Below the pieces are notes generated by a model that had not been told where the DNA came from, searched no databases, and saw only the letters and a program-made list of their open reading frames with translations. Shown here one piece after another: positions 17,090-25,835 of a stretch of DNA of 64,000 nt. This DNA comes from an uncultured Bacteroidales bacterium. Lineage in GTDB: Bacteria > Bacteroidota > Bacteroidia > Bacteroidales > Muribaculaceae. Location: positions 78,549 to 142,548 of the forward strand of contig CADCFN010000013.1 in NCBI GenBank assembly GCA_902800715.1. The letters are read 5' to 3'. The position numbers were made by a program, and so were the translations under genes. Position 1 is the stretch's first letter, and each line of letters begins with the position of its first letter.

Positions 17090-17581
17090 ATGAAAAAAAT
17101 TACTAAAACGAATGCGGCGCGTTTGCTCGATGCTGCTCAAGTGGAGTATGAGCTCATCCCCTATGAGGTCGATGAGAGCGACCTGGGTGCCCAGCACATC
17201 GCCGACCAGCTGGGCGAGAATATCGAGCAGGTGTTCAAGACGCTCATCCTGCAGGGCGACAAGACGGGCCATCTGGTGTGCGTCATCCCCGGCGCCGAGG
17301 AGGTGGACTTGAAGAAAGCCGCCCGCGTGTCGGGCAACAAGAAGGTGGACCTCATTCCCATGAAGGAACTGCTGCCCACCACGGGCTACATCCGCGGCGG
17401 CTGCTCGCCAGTCGGCATGAAAAAGCCGTTTCCCACCTATATCGACGAGACCTGCATCCTGTATGACTACATCTACGTTAGCGCTGGCGTACGTGGCCTC
17501 CAGTTCAAGATTGACCCGCAGGCATTGGTCGCCTTTGTGAGAGCCGAGATTGTTGACCTGATAGCCGAGAAGACCGAATGA
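17090..17581 (+). CDS. ybaK: Cys-tRNA(Pro)/Cys-tRNA(Cys) deacylase, YbaK/EbsC family
   Basis: The 163-residue protein spans the whole YbaK fold: N-terminal T-N-A-A-R-L-L-D, Q-V-F-K-T-L-I-L, then V-I-P-G-x-x-x-V-D-L-K-K-A-A and the C-terminal Y-I-R-G-G-C-S-P-V-G-M-K-K-P-F-P-T-Y-I-D family signature. The family trans-edits misacylated Cys-tRNA(Pro) in the cytoplasm. Its TGA overlaps the ATG of aroC by three bases, and aroC overlaps the next gene, so the three are co-transcribed and probably translationally coupled. Length and motifs are normal. Confidence 0.93.
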   Translation: MKKITKTNAARLLDAAQVEYELIPYEVDESDLGAQHIADQLGENIEQVFKTLILQGDKTGHLVCVIPGAEEVDLKKAARVSGNKKVDLIPMKELLPTTGYIRGGCSPVGMKKPFPTYIDETCILYDYIYVSAGVRGLQFKIDPQALVAFVRAEIVDLIAEKTE

Positions 17582-18591
17582 TGAATACGATAGGCAAGAT
17601 ATTGACATTGACCACCTTCGGTGAGTCGCACGGACCCGCCATGGGCGGCGTGCTCGATGGCATGCCCGCTGGTGTGGACATCGACATGGATGCGTTGCAA
17701 CGCTTCGTGGACCGCCGCCGCACGGGACAGACCGCTGGCAGCAGCAGTCGTGCCGAGCAGGATAGGGTAGAGGTGCTGTCGGGCATCTGGCAAGGCAAGA
17801 CGCTCGGCACGCCCATCGGCTTCATTGTGCGTAACACCGATGCCCGTAGTGCCGACTATGAGGAAATTGCCCGTTGCTACCGTCCCAACCACGCCGACTA
17901 CACCTGGCAGGCCAAATACGGCATCCGTGATCCCCGTGGGGGCGGACGTGCATCGGCCCGCGAGACCGTGGCGCGCGTCATCGCCGGCGGCATTGCGATT
18001 CAGGCATTGGAACGTCTGGGCATCACGGTCGAGGCTTGCATCGTGCAGGTAGGGCCTCACTCTGGCGTGACCGACGAGGAACAGCAACGCTTGGTCGGCG
18101 AGGCTGCCAAGGACGGCGACACCCTGGGCGGCATCATCGAGTGTGTCGTTAGGGGCGTGCCGGCTGGACTGGGCGAGCCGCTGTTCGGCAAACTCCATGC
18201 CCAGATGGCGGCGGCAATGATGAGCATCCCGTCGGTACACGGCTTTGAATACGGCGACGGCTTTGATATGGCCACCAGGCGCGGTAGCGAGGTGATGGAC
18301 GAGTTCGAGCGTCGCGAGGACGGCACCATCGGCACCGTGACTAACCACTCGGGGGGCATCCAGGGCGGCATCAGCAACGGCGAGGACATCGTGATGCGCA
18401 TCGCCTTCAAACCCGTGCCCACGCTCATGCGCCCGCTTCCCGCTATTAACCGCGACGGCAATCCCGTGACGTTGCAACCCCGTGGCCGTCACGACGCCTG
18501 CGTGCTGCCGCGTGCCCTGCCCATCGTCGAAGCGATGGCGGCACTCGTGATTTTAGATAACCATTTAATCAAGAAAACCAATGTGCTCTGA
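17578..18591 (+). CDS. aroC: Chorismate synthase
   Basis: The 337-residue enzyme (Met 17578 or 17581) converts 5-enolpyruvylshikimate 3-phosphate to chorismate with reduced FMN, the last step of the shikimate pathway. It shows the family signatures T-F-G-E-S-H-G-P-A-x-G near residue 15, R-R-R-T-G-Q (48-53), R-P-N-H-A-D-Y-T, G-G-G-R-A-S-A-R-E-T and G-R-H-D-A-C-V-L-P-R near the C-terminus. It is slightly shorter than the usual 350-360 residues but keeps all motifs. It overlaps ybaK by 4 bases and the thioesterase by 11. Confidence 0.96.
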   Translation: MMNTIGKILTLTTFGESHGPAMGGVLDGMPAGVDIDMDALQRFVDRRRTGQTAGSSSRAEQDRVEVLSGIWQGKTLGTPIGFIVRNTDARSADYEEIARCYRPNHADYTWQAKYGIRDPRGGGRASARETVARVIAGGIAIQALERLGITVEACIVQVGPHSGVTDEEQQRLVGEAAKDGDTLGGIIECVVRGVPAGLGEPLFGKLHAQMAAAMMSIPSVHGFEYGDGFDMATRRGSEVMDEFERREDGTIGTVTNHSGGIQGGISNGEDIVMRIAFKPVPTLMRPLPAINRDGNPVTLQPRGRHDACVLPRALPIVEAMAALVILDNHLIKKTNVL

Positions 18592-19327
18592 CGATAAGAA
18601 ACAGTTCTATATGGACTACTATCTCGCCGCTGGCGAGTGCAACCCCCAGGGTGAGATGCCCTTGACGCTGTTGATGACCCGCATCATCGAGGTGGCGACT
18701 TTCCATGCCAACTCGTGGGGAGCAGGCTATGCCCGCCTGATACAGGACAATCAGGTGTGGGTGCTCTCACGCGTGACCATCGAGATGACCGCTTATCCCA
18801 AGGTGAACACCAACTACCGCCTCACCACATGGATTGAGGACTATAACCGCCACTTCTCGCAGCGTAATATGCGTATTGACGATGCCCAGGGCAATCCGCT
18901 GGGCTATGTGCGCACCATCTGGATGGTTATCGACTTGACCACCCGCGCCAGCGTGGATATCTCCCAGTTGGGTTATATCAGCGACAAGGTCTCTGACCTG
19001 CCGTGTCCCATTGAGCCGATGAGCCGTCTGCGTCCCATCGAGGAAGGTCATGCCGTGGACTACACCTTCGGCTATATGGATTGTGACCTCAACCGCCACG
19101 TCAATACCGTGCGCTACCTCTCCCACCTGATGAACCTGTTCGACATGGACTGCTATGACAGCTACTTCATCCGCCGCATGGAGATTTCCTTCATCAAGGA
19201 GAGCCATTACGGCGAGACCTGCCAGTTCGTCATCGACGACACCGACCCCATGGACTCCCACATGAGCATCACCGATGCTGATGGCGACGACCATGTGCGC
19301 GCCCGCTTCCAATGGCAGCAACGGTAG
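18581..19327 (+). CDS. Acyl-ACP thioesterase (FatA/B type)
   Basis: The 248-residue protein is a double hotdog of the acyl-ACP thioesterase family, which releases fatty acids from acyl carrier protein. Recognisable parts are Y-L-A-A-G-E-C-N-P-Q-G-E-M-P near the N-terminus, A-N-S-W-G-A-G-Y, W-V-L-S-R-V-x-I-E-M and the second-domain D-C-D-L-N-R-H-V-N-T-V-R-Y, carrying the conserved Asn-His positions. The start ATG is inside aroC, 11 bases before its stop. The pairing with aroC is an operon arrangement and does not imply a common pathway. Confidence 0.9.
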   Translation: MCSDDKKQFYMDYYLAAGECNPQGEMPLTLLMTRIIEVATFHANSWGAGYARLIQDNQVWVLSRVTIEMTAYPKVNTNYRLTTWIEDYNRHFSQRNMRIDDAQGNPLGYVRTIWMVIDLTTRASVDISQLGYISDKVSDLPCPIEPMSRLRPIEEGHAVDYTFGYMDCDLNRHVNTVRYLSHLMNLFDMDCYDSYFIRRMEISFIKESHYGETCQFVIDDTDPMDSHMSITDADGDDHVRARFQWQQR

Positions 19328-19418
19328 TTGTGGCTGGAGGAATGATTTGATACATGACCAAACTTGAAGCGGTAGCGAGATAACACGCTTTTTCTTTTTA
19401 TTTGTGGCATTTTTTGTT

Positions 19419-19426
19419 TATATTTG
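19419..19426 (+). promoter_or_regulatory. -7 box upstream of the 19516 dockerin gene
   Basis: TATATTTG at 19419-19426 fits TAnnTTTG exactly; no TTG lies at the preferred 19-base distance. It would give a leader of about 85 bases before the Met at 19516. Confidence 0.45.
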
Positions 19427-19515
19427 CAGCACCATAACCAATGATTATGGGGCATGATATGCTCATTTATGGATTAAAAACCGGCTTATATTAACCATTA
19501 ATTGTTTTAAGCTTT

Positions 19516-20400
19516 ATGAAAAAGTTTTACATGATTCTCGCAGCTATCGCTGCACTGTCAATGTCGGCCCAGGCCCAGTTCCTCAGTTGGGTTGAGGTGG
19601 GAGACTACTACAATGCCACCGAGCTGTACAACGGCTCTTACTTTGACATGGCACCGACCAACTTCTACATCTCTCACACCGGTGCCCAGATGATTTACAC
19701 GCCCGACTTGCTGACCGGGATGGAAGGCAAAGATGGCTTGAAAATCAAGTACCTGAATTTCAAGTTCTATTGTGAGTCCTATGAAGAGATAATCCGCAAT
19801 GCGAAGGTTTATCTTCGGGAAATTGATGAAACCGAGTTTGCTTCGGTCGAGGGTGTAAAGCAGTTCTTCGATTTTGGCGAACTGGTCGCCGAAGGCCGAT
19901 ATGACATAGACCTGCTTGAGTACTATGGCGAAGACCAGGTTTTGGCTCTGGAAATGGAAGAGCCGTTCCCGTTCACGCTTGGCAAGAGTCTGCTTGTGAC
20001 CATCGTTTTAGACGCTGAAGATGACGATAACTGCACGATGGGCAGTGACTACGCTCCCTTCTACACCTCGGGAATTCGTGGCAAGGCGATGACCTATACC
20101 GACAACTGGACAAGCTTTGTGGACTATGCCAATGGTAGTGAGTTCCCTAATGCATCTGCTTCAGTGGGTTGCGGCACTAACGTCGAACTCCCTGTTACCG
20201 AGGTTGGTTACACCTATGAGAGAATGCTCGGCGATGTCAACGGTGACGGCTTCATCAGCATTGGCGACGTGACAACACTCATCGATATGATGTTGGGTTC
20301 TGATACCGGCTTCCCCGTGAATGCCGACATAAATGAAGACGGCAACATCTCTATCGGCGACGTGACGATGCTCATCGACTCATTGTTAATTGTGGATTAA
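19516..20400 (+). CDS. Secreted protein with C-terminal dockerin type I domain
   Basis: The 294-residue protein begins MKKFYMILAAIAALSMSAQA, a signal peptide. The middle 200 residues are beta-rich, acidic and unlike any family I recognise. The C-terminus has two dockerin Ca-binding repeats: G-D-V-N-G-D-G-F-I-S-I-G-D-V-T-T-L-I and A-D-I-N-E-D-G-N-I-S-I-G-D-V-T-M-L-I, spaced about 35 residues. Asp/Asn at positions 1, 3, 5 and 12 of each loop are intact, so calcium binding is likely. This is the same tail type as in the proteins ending at 800 and within 25836-27263. The partner (cohesin or other) is not in the window. Confidence 0.8.
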   Translation: MKKFYMILAAIAALSMSAQAQFLSWVEVGDYYNATELYNGSYFDMAPTNFYISHTGAQMIYTPDLLTGMEGKDGLKIKYLNFKFYCESYEEIIRNAKVYLREIDETEFASVEGVKQFFDFGELVAEGRYDIDLLEYYGEDQVLALEMEEPFPFTLGKSLLVTIVLDAEDDDNCTMGSDYAPFYTSGIRGKAMTYTDNWTSFVDYANGSEFPNASASVGCGTNVELPVTEVGYTYERMLGDVNGDGFISIGDVTTLIDMMLGSDTGFPVNADINEDGNISIGDVTMLIDSLLIVD

Positions 20401-20551
20401 TCTGTTGCACTAATCGAAGAATCATTTTTTCAAGGATTTTAACCATCGTTTCGCGCCTAATAATGATCGGCCTCACGGCCGAGAAATCAATCAAAATTAA
20501 AAAAGGGGGTGTGTCATAATTCAGTTATGGCTCACCCTCTTTGCAAATCAA

Positions 20552-20581
20552 CCGCCTGAGAATGCGATATTTTTCAGGCGG
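20552..20581 (+). terminator. Hairpin with T-run inside the left end of the IS
   Basis: CCGCCTGA (20552-20559) pairs with TCAGGCGG (20574-20581), followed by CTTTTTTTT on the plus strand. This is a rho-independent terminator for transcripts entering the IS from the left, antisense to the transposase. It overlaps the transposase stop codon. Confidence 0.7.
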
Positions 20582-22247
20582 CTTTTTTTTCTGTGTTTTG
20601 CTTAGACATCCGATTCTCATGGAGTAAAAACCGAACTGTGACGGCAAAATGACAAAAATGGGGCGTATTTCCGCCGTTTCGGGTGGATTTTGCCATTATT
20701 GCAGCCATTTTCTTGATGTTGAAGGCGATGGCGAAGAATGCAAAGTCCATCGAGACCTTGTCTTTGCCGAAGTGGCGGAAGCGCTTGTAGTGCATGTTGT
20801 TCTTCATCTGCCCGAACACGGCCTCGGGCTCTATGGGTCTCCTGGAGCGGTGTTCGAGCCCTTTCTCGGAGTTGAGGTTTTCCCGTGCCCTCTGCTTGTA
20901 GGCGATGAGCCTGTGGCTGACCTCGATCTCTCGGTTGCCTCTTTTCTTCCTGTAACACTTAGGCCTCAGCGGGCATCCATGGCAGCGCTGTGCGCGGTAG
21001 GCGGCCATCTCGACGATGTAGCCGCTCTCGGTTTTTTCATGCCGTGTGCCCACGCGCCTCATGTGCTGTCCCATCGGGCAGACGAAGTAGTCGCCCTCGG
21101 CATTGTAGTGCAGGTTCTCGATGCGGAACGGGTTATCGCGGAAGGCGCGCTTCTGCTCCATGTGGAAGTAGTTGTACTTGACGTAGGCCCGGATGCCGTT
21201 CTCCTCCATGAATCGGTAGTTCTCCTCGCTGCCGTATCCCGAGTCGGCCACCACCGTGGAGGCCATGTGCCCGTAGCGGCGCTGGAACGATGTGAGGAAC
21301 AGGGGCATGGTGAGCGTGTCGCCGGGGTTGTGGAACAGGCCGAAGTCCACCAGGAACTGGTTCTCGGTGGCTATCTGCAGGTTGTGTCCTGGCTTGGTCT
21401 GCCCGTTGTTCATCGCGTCCTCCTTCATGCGCATGAACGTCGCGTCGGGGTCTGTCTTGGACATCGAGTTGCGCTCGCCCATCTGCTCAAGGCGGCCGTC
21501 GTACTCGTCAAGCTTGTCGCGCTGCTTCTCCAGTTCCCGTGTATTTCGCTTGAGTTCGCGAAGCCTTGCCTTCTCTGCCTTGTCCTTGGCCTTCTCAGCC
21601 GAGGCGCGCTCAATGGAGCCCCGCAGCTCCTCGCATATCTCCGTCAGCTGCGCGGGCGTGAACTCCACCGGCTCGTCCTGGGCGGCATTCTCCTGGGCGA
21701 TGGCATCGTCGATCTGGCTCAGCAGCACGCGTATCTTCTCCATCAGGCGGGCCCGGTTCCTCACCACAGTCTTCTTCCAGACGAAGGTGTACTTGTTCGC
21801 CTTCGACTCTATCTTCGTGCCGTCGATGTACTCCACGTCAAGGCTGACCAGGCCACGCTCGGCAAGAATCAGCACCAGCTGCGTGAACACGTTGTCGATC
21901 TCGTCCTTGACGCGCAGGCGGAAGCGGTTGATCGTGACGAAGTCGGGCTTCTCGTAGCCAGACAGCCAGATGTAGTGGATGTCGCGGCGGAGCGCCTGCT
22001 CAATCCTGCGGCACGAGTAGATGTTGTTCATGTAACCGTAGATAATGACCTTGAGCATCATCCTCGGGTGGTAAGGGCTGCGGCCGCGCTCCTTGTACAG
22101 CTTGTTGAATCGCTCCAGATCCAGACTGTCGACGACCGCATTGACCAAACGCACAGGGTCATTCGGAGCGATATCCTCATCGATTCTTTGAGGAAAAAGC
22201 ACCAATTGGTTGTTTATGTGCTCACGAAAGTGTAACTTTGCAGACAT
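20574..22247 (-). CDS. IS1182-family DDE transposase
   Basis: The 557-residue protein is full length. The N-terminal 90 residues form the DUF772-like DNA-binding domain (P-N-D-P-V-R-L-V, Y-H-P-R-M-M-L-K-V-I-I-Y-G-Y). The DDE triad appears as D in D-V-E-Y-I-D-G-T-K-I-E-S, D in V-V-A-D-S-G-Y-G-S-E-E-N-Y, and E in R-R-P-I-E-P-E-A-V-F-G-Q-M-K. A long charged coiled coil (about residues 205-265) separates the first two, and a four-Cys segment (C-H-G-C-P-L-R-P-K-C) precedes the last, both usual in this family. No frameshift is seen, so it may be active. Confidence 0.93.
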   Translation of the reverse strand: MSAKLHFREHINNQLVLFPQRIDEDIAPNDPVRLVNAVVDSLDLERFNKLYKERGRSPYHPRMMLKVIIYGYMNNIYSCRRIEQALRRDIHYIWLSGYEKPDFVTINRFRLRVKDEIDNVFTQLVLILAERGLVSLDVEYIDGTKIESKANKYTFVWKKTVVRNRARLMEKIRVLLSQIDDAIAQENAAQDEPVEFTPAQLTEICEELRGSIERASAEKAKDKAEKARLRELKRNTRELEKQRDKLDEYDGRLEQMGERNSMSKTDPDATFMRMKEDAMNNGQTKPGHNLQIATENQFLVDFGLFHNPGDTLTMPLFLTSFQRRYGHMASTVVADSGYGSEENYRFMEENGIRAYVKYNYFHMEQKRAFRDNPFRIENLHYNAEGDYFVCPMGQHMRRVGTRHEKTESGYIVEMAAYRAQRCHGCPLRPKCYRKKRGNREIEVSHRLIAYKQRARENLNSEKGLEHRSRRPIEPEAVFGQMKNNMHYKRFRHFGKDKVSMDFAFFAIAFNIKKMAAIMAKSTRNGGNTPHFCHFAVTVRFLLHENRMSKQNTEKKAA

Positions 22248-22298
22248 ATTTTTTTAATTTATTGATTGTCACAAAGTTACTAAAACTTTTTGACATGA

Positions 22299-22330
22299 CA
22301 AAGCCTCCGCTTGGGAAAGTAGAGGCTTTG
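22299..22330. terminator. Hairpin inside the right end of the IS
   Basis: CAAAGCCTC (22299-22307) and GAGGCTTTG (22322-22330) form a perfect 9-bp stem upstream of the transposase start. It probably insulates the transposase gene from outside transcription. Confidence 0.5.
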
Positions 22331-22524
22331 TTATATGTTTTACAGCATGTTACAAAAAGAAATTTTGACACACCCTCTTTAAAATTGTATTGAACTTTTT
22401 ATCATCTGAATATAAATTTCTTCGTGTGCAGTATGGAATAGATTATAGGCCTTTAATTATGGCTTAATTTATTGACTATTAGTAAGTCGTGTATGCTACT
22501 ATTATCTTTGCTGTTTGAGTGGGG

Positions 22525-23121
22525 TTAGTCGATGATGCTGGTGCCGTCGATGTTGGCGAACTGGTCGCGCAGGGCGGGAACTTTGTCGGCATCGGCCTCG
22601 ATGGTCATCGAACACACGTTGTCGAAGGCTTGTTCAATGACCTTCAAATCGCTCTTTTTCACCACTTTCATCACGTCGTTCATGCTCAGGTAGGGGAAAG
22701 TGAACGACAGGCGTGCCTGCTCGTGGCACTCGAGGATTTCGCCCGCTTCGATGGCGAGTTTGGCTGCCTCGCGGTAGGCGACAATCAGCCCTGACGTGCC
22801 CAACTTGATGCCGCCGAAGTAGCGGATGACGACGATGACGATGTTGGTCAGTTCAAAGGAGTTGATTTGGCCCAGGATGGGTTTGCCTGCTGTGCCGCTA
22901 GGCTCGCCGTTGTCGCTGCTCAGGTACTCGTTGCGCTCGGTGCCTATCATGTAGGCCCAGCAGCAGTGGCGCGCGTCATGGTACTCGTTGGCATAGCGCT
23001 TGATGACCGCTCGTGCCTCCTCGGCGCTCGAGACAGGCTCGGCAAACGCCAGGAAACGCGACATCTTCTCGCGGTAGATGCCCTGCGAGACGCCCTTCAC
23101 TGTCTTGTAGAAATCGCTCAT
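22525..23121 (-). CDS. yigZ: YigZ/IMPACT family (UPF0029) protein
   Basis: The 198-residue protein has the IMPACT domain with S-R-F-L-A-F near residue 21, H-D-A-R-H-C-C-W-A-Y, the signature D-N-G-E-P-S-G-T-A-G-K-P-I-L and V-V-I-R-Y-F-G-G-I-K-L-G-T-S-G-L-I-x-A-Y, then the C-terminal DUF1949-like ferredoxin fold. E. coli YigZ is a cytoplasmic protein of uncertain role, linked to translation by analogy with eukaryotic IMPACT. Length is normal. It stands alone between the IS and a divergent AAA+ gene. Confidence 0.93.
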   Translation of the reverse strand: MSDFYKTVKGVSQGIYREKMSRFLAFAEPVSSAEEARAVIKRYANEYHDARHCCWAYMIGTERNEYLSSDNGEPSGTAGKPILGQINSFELTNIVIVVIRYFGGIKLGTSGLIVAYREAAKLAIEAGEILECHEQARLSFTFPYLSMNDVMKVVKKSDLKVIEQAFDNVCSMTIEADADKVPALRDQFANIDGTSIID

Positions 23122-23453
23122 GTTCTCTCTGTGTAGAAACGCAAAATCTTGCGTCTCAGTTATAAATTACCTCCTAAAATGAAGTCTAAGGCCTGGAATC
23201 GTAAAGCCTATTTTCGACAAAAGTACATAAAAACTCTCACTTGTACAAATATCATTTTTGTGTTCTTCGGCTTGCTGCTCATTGCCCACTTCTGGTAAAG
23301 GAATTTCATGTCCATCATCGAGTTTTAAAGTAAGAATAAAAAAGTTCAGAAAAAAAGTTGTGTGCTGATTAAACCGCACGGTGTTTTTCACGTCAAAGGA
23401 CGGCATGAAACCCGGAACACATAATTAAACCATCTTTTTTTAAACAAATCTAT
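23122..23453. other. Divergent intergenic region with a CGCAAAATCTTGCG hairpin
   Basis: The 332 bases separate yigZ (minus) from the AAA+ gene (plus). 'ACGCAAAATCTTGCGTCTC' at about 23139-23157 is a short palindrome of the kind also seen at 29678-29699 and 29732-29753, a dispersed Bacteroidetes repeat. A 79-codon open frame on the minus strand lacks any supporting feature and is not called. No consensus promoter box was found. Confidence 0.5.
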
Positions 23454-25607
23454 ATGGAAATCAAAACTATTACACTCCAGCCAGTAAGCGGCAATCAAAA
23501 CTATGTTTACAACTTAGGCGACGTACAGGCCGTCATCAGTCTGGGCCACAGAGCATCGGTCACCAACGACTACCTCCTGATGATTTTTAATGAACGGTTG
23601 GCACTCATGGCCGATGCCCGCACGCGCAACCAGAGTGACACCACGCCTTTGCCCGCTAACAATGTGGTCAAGCGCACAGGGTCACTGTTGAAGGCTTCGC
23701 TCCACTCCACGATGGTGTGGACCCCCGGTAACTATTTCCTCATTGTTCGCTGCGACGAGACGGGTGACCTCTGCCGCTTTGACCTCATGCTCGACCAGTG
23801 CTGCACATTTCATGTGACGGGCTGCCGAGTCTGCGAGCGTTACAGCACTGAGGACATGCTCTCGGGACAGCTCTACAAGTCCGGTGCCTGGATGCTGCGC
23901 CACTTGATGACGCGACCCGGCTTGGGGCAATTCCGCGAGTGGGCCATCAGGCGAGCCCAGGAAAAAGCGTTCAACGCTAAACGTGCCTCACTGGGCAACG
24001 CCAAGGCTATGGCGTTCAACAGCAATATGCTGGTTGTCGCACATGGCAGTGCCACAAAGCAGGGCCGCGAAGCCATCAGTGCAATGGTCAATGCCGTTGA
24101 TGTGATAGAGGGCGACTGCTCCACCTTTTTCGACAGGACGTGCGGAAACCCCTATGAGAACCTCAACTGTTACTTCAGCGAGAGGCTACACTACGACTAC
24201 GTCAGGTCGATGGATACCGGTCGGGAAGGCGAGTTCTGCATGTTGTTTTACAACCTGTGGGCACTCAACGACAGTGACGGGCGCATCTTCATGGACAAAC
24301 TGCTCAGCTACTGGCCCGACAAGCGGTATTTTGTCGTGTTCTATGGCACGCGTCAGGAAATTGATGCCTTGATGGAGCAGTATCCCTCGTTGCGTGGCTA
24401 TTTCCCGCAGTATAACCGTATCGAGGAAGAAGCCCCCACGGCCGAGGAACTGATGCAGCAGTTCTTCATGGAAGCCGACAACGCGCAATTACGGCTCTCG
24501 CCGGCAGCGACCGACAAGGTCTGCCGCATCATTGCCGAGGCAGGCTGCCATGGCATAACCGCCCGATGGGACCTGAACGAGTTGCACCGCTATGTGCATG
24601 ACACGCTGCTGCACGGTTATTGCCGTCACGCGGTGAACGACCTCCAGTCGGGCTACGGCATCAAGCACACTGTCGAAGTGACGCCCGAGGACATCGATTC
24701 CGACGCCCTGCTGCCAAAGACGAACTCTGCCGACAACCTGTTTGACGACCTCGACACGATGGTCGGCCTCGACACCATCAAGCAGCACATGACCACCATT
24801 GCCAACCGTGTGCGCTTCAATGCCGAACGCCGTCGGCTGGGACTGCCAGTGAACGAGGATGGCCCTTATCACGCAATCTTCACGGGAAATCCCGGAACTG
24901 GCAAGACCACGGTCGCCAGGATGATGGGCAAGATGTTCCACACGCTGGGGCTACTCTCCAAGGGGGATGTCATCTGTGTGGACCGTGCCAAGATGTTGGG
25001 AGAGTTCATCGGGCAGACCGAGCAAATCATGAAGCGCATCCTGGTCGAAGCCCGCGGCAACGTGCTCTTCGTCGATGAGGCCTATACCCTCTACAGGCGC
25101 GACAACGACAGGGACTATGGGCGCATCGCCGTGGAGAGCCTGCTCGGCGTCCTGTCCAGCAAGAACCCCGACATGATCATCATCTTTGCCGGATATGAGA
25201 AGGAGATGGACGCACTCTTCTCGATGAATGACGGTCTGGAAGGACGTTTCCCCTACAAGATTCACTTCGCTGATTATGATGCTGACCAACTGATGCAGAT
25301 TGCTGCGAGAGTCTTGGCTCAGGAGCAGTTCATCCTCACGCCCGATGCACAGTCGCTGTTGCAGCAGACTATCGCCAGCGCGGTGAGCCGTCGCGACAGC
25401 AAATTTGGCAACGCACGATGGGTCAACCAACTGGTACACAACGGCATTATCCCCGCCATGAGCGACAGGGTCATGGCATCGGTCCGCGTGTTTGACAAGG
25501 CTGCATACCAGACCATCGAACCCATCGATATCAAGAACGCCTGCAGCAAGTTCAATGCGGGAACCGAAGTGCCGACCACCCGCAACATCATCGGCTTCCG
25601 CGCCTGA
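23454..25607 (+). CDS. CbxX/CfqX-type AAA+ ATPase with degenerate first lobe
   Basis: The 717-residue protein has a complete C-terminal AAA+ module: Walker A G-N-P-G-T-G-K-T-T (478-486), Walker B V-L-F-V-D-E-A-Y (537-544), A-G-Y-E-K-E-M-D-A-L near 580 and a Phe-Gly-Asn-Ala-Arg sensor-2 region. The segment from residue 298 (Y-G-T-R-Q-E-I-D-A-L-M) onward mirrors the half-module from 580 but has no Walker motifs before it, so the protein appears to carry a decayed first AAA+ copy, as in two-lobed SpoVK-like proteins. The first 130 residues are a beta-rich unknown domain. There is no signal peptide; cytoplasmic remodelling activity is likely, target unknown. Confidence 0.83.
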   Translation: MEIKTITLQPVSGNQNYVYNLGDVQAVISLGHRASVTNDYLLMIFNERLALMADARTRNQSDTTPLPANNVVKRTGSLLKASLHSTMVWTPGNYFLIVRCDETGDLCRFDLMLDQCCTFHVTGCRVCERYSTEDMLSGQLYKSGAWMLRHLMTRPGLGQFREWAIRRAQEKAFNAKRASLGNAKAMAFNSNMLVVAHGSATKQGREAISAMVNAVDVIEGDCSTFFDRTCGNPYENLNCYFSERLHYDYVRSMDTGREGEFCMLFYNLWALNDSDGRIFMDKLLSYWPDKRYFVVFYGTRQEIDALMEQYPSLRGYFPQYNRIEEEAPTAEELMQQFFMEADNAQLRLSPAATDKVCRIIAEAGCHGITARWDLNELHRYVHDTLLHGYCRHAVNDLQSGYGIKHTVEVTPEDIDSDALLPKTNSADNLFDDLDTMVGLDTIKQHMTTIANRVRFNAERRRLGLPVNEDGPYHAIFTGNPGTGKTTVARMMGKMFHTLGLLSKGDVICVDRAKMLGEFIGQTEQIMKRILVEARGNVLFVDEAYTLYRRDNDRDYGRIAVESLLGVLSSKNPDMIIIFAGYEKEMDALFSMNDGLEGRFPYKIHFADYDADQLMQIAARVLAQEQFILTPDAQSLLQQTIASAVSRRDSKFGNARWVNQLVHNGIIPAMSDRVMASVRVFDKAAYQTIEPIDIKNACSKFNAGTEVPTTRNIIGFRA

Positions 25608-25615
25608 AAAATAGG

Positions 25616-25641
25616 ATTGGCTAAGACATATCTTAGCCAAT
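25616..25641. terminator. Terminator after the AAA+ gene
   Basis: ATTGGCTAAGA (25616-25626) pairs with TCTTAGCCAAT (25631-25641) over a 4-base loop and is followed by TTTTG. It lies 8 bases after the stop codon. Confidence 0.8.
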
Positions 25642-25709
25642 TTTGTTCATTTCTTGGCCGTTAGACCGATTAAAACCGTGTCAAGTGTAGTTTTGCAGCA
25701 CCCGCGCCA

Positions 25710-25739
25710 TTGGTTTTTGCGAAAAAATCTATATCTTTG
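25710..25739 (+). promoter_or_regulatory. Promoter of the 25836 secreted protein gene
   Basis: TTG (25710-25712), 19 bases, then TATCTTTG (25732-25739) is an exact match to the Bacteroidetes consensus. It leaves a leader of about 90 bases. Confidence 0.72.
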
Positions 25740-25835
25740 CTGATTGTATTAGCATTTCCTGTTCACGATGAATATAATAAAGGAAATAACAGAAGATTTA
25801 TCACTGAATGATTAACCATTAAATATATTTAGCTT

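Larger units (their letters stand above)
20502..22380 (-). mobile_element. Intact IS1182-family insertion sequence
   Basis: The element is bounded by 20-bp terminal inverted repeats, left AAAGGGGGTGTGTCATAATT (20502-20521) and right complement AAAGAGGGTGTGTCAAAATT (22361-22380), matching at 18 of 20. It contains one transposase gene on the minus strand. Hairpins just inside each end (20552-20581 and 22299-22330) could shield the transposase from outside transcription. Flanks are AT-rich and a target duplication cannot be defined safely. The flanking sequence on both sides resembles the palindromic repeat element of copies A to C. Confidence 0.85.

Noticed and set aside
20649-22235. 528-codon open frame opposite the transposase
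   Set aside because: The minus strand encodes a full IS1182 transposase with a DDE triad; the plus frame shows Leu/Val/His shadow composition and no motif.
23167-23406. 79-codon minus-strand open frame upstream of the AAA+ gene
   Set aside because: No promoter, family motif or plausible start context; overlaps only intergenic repeats.
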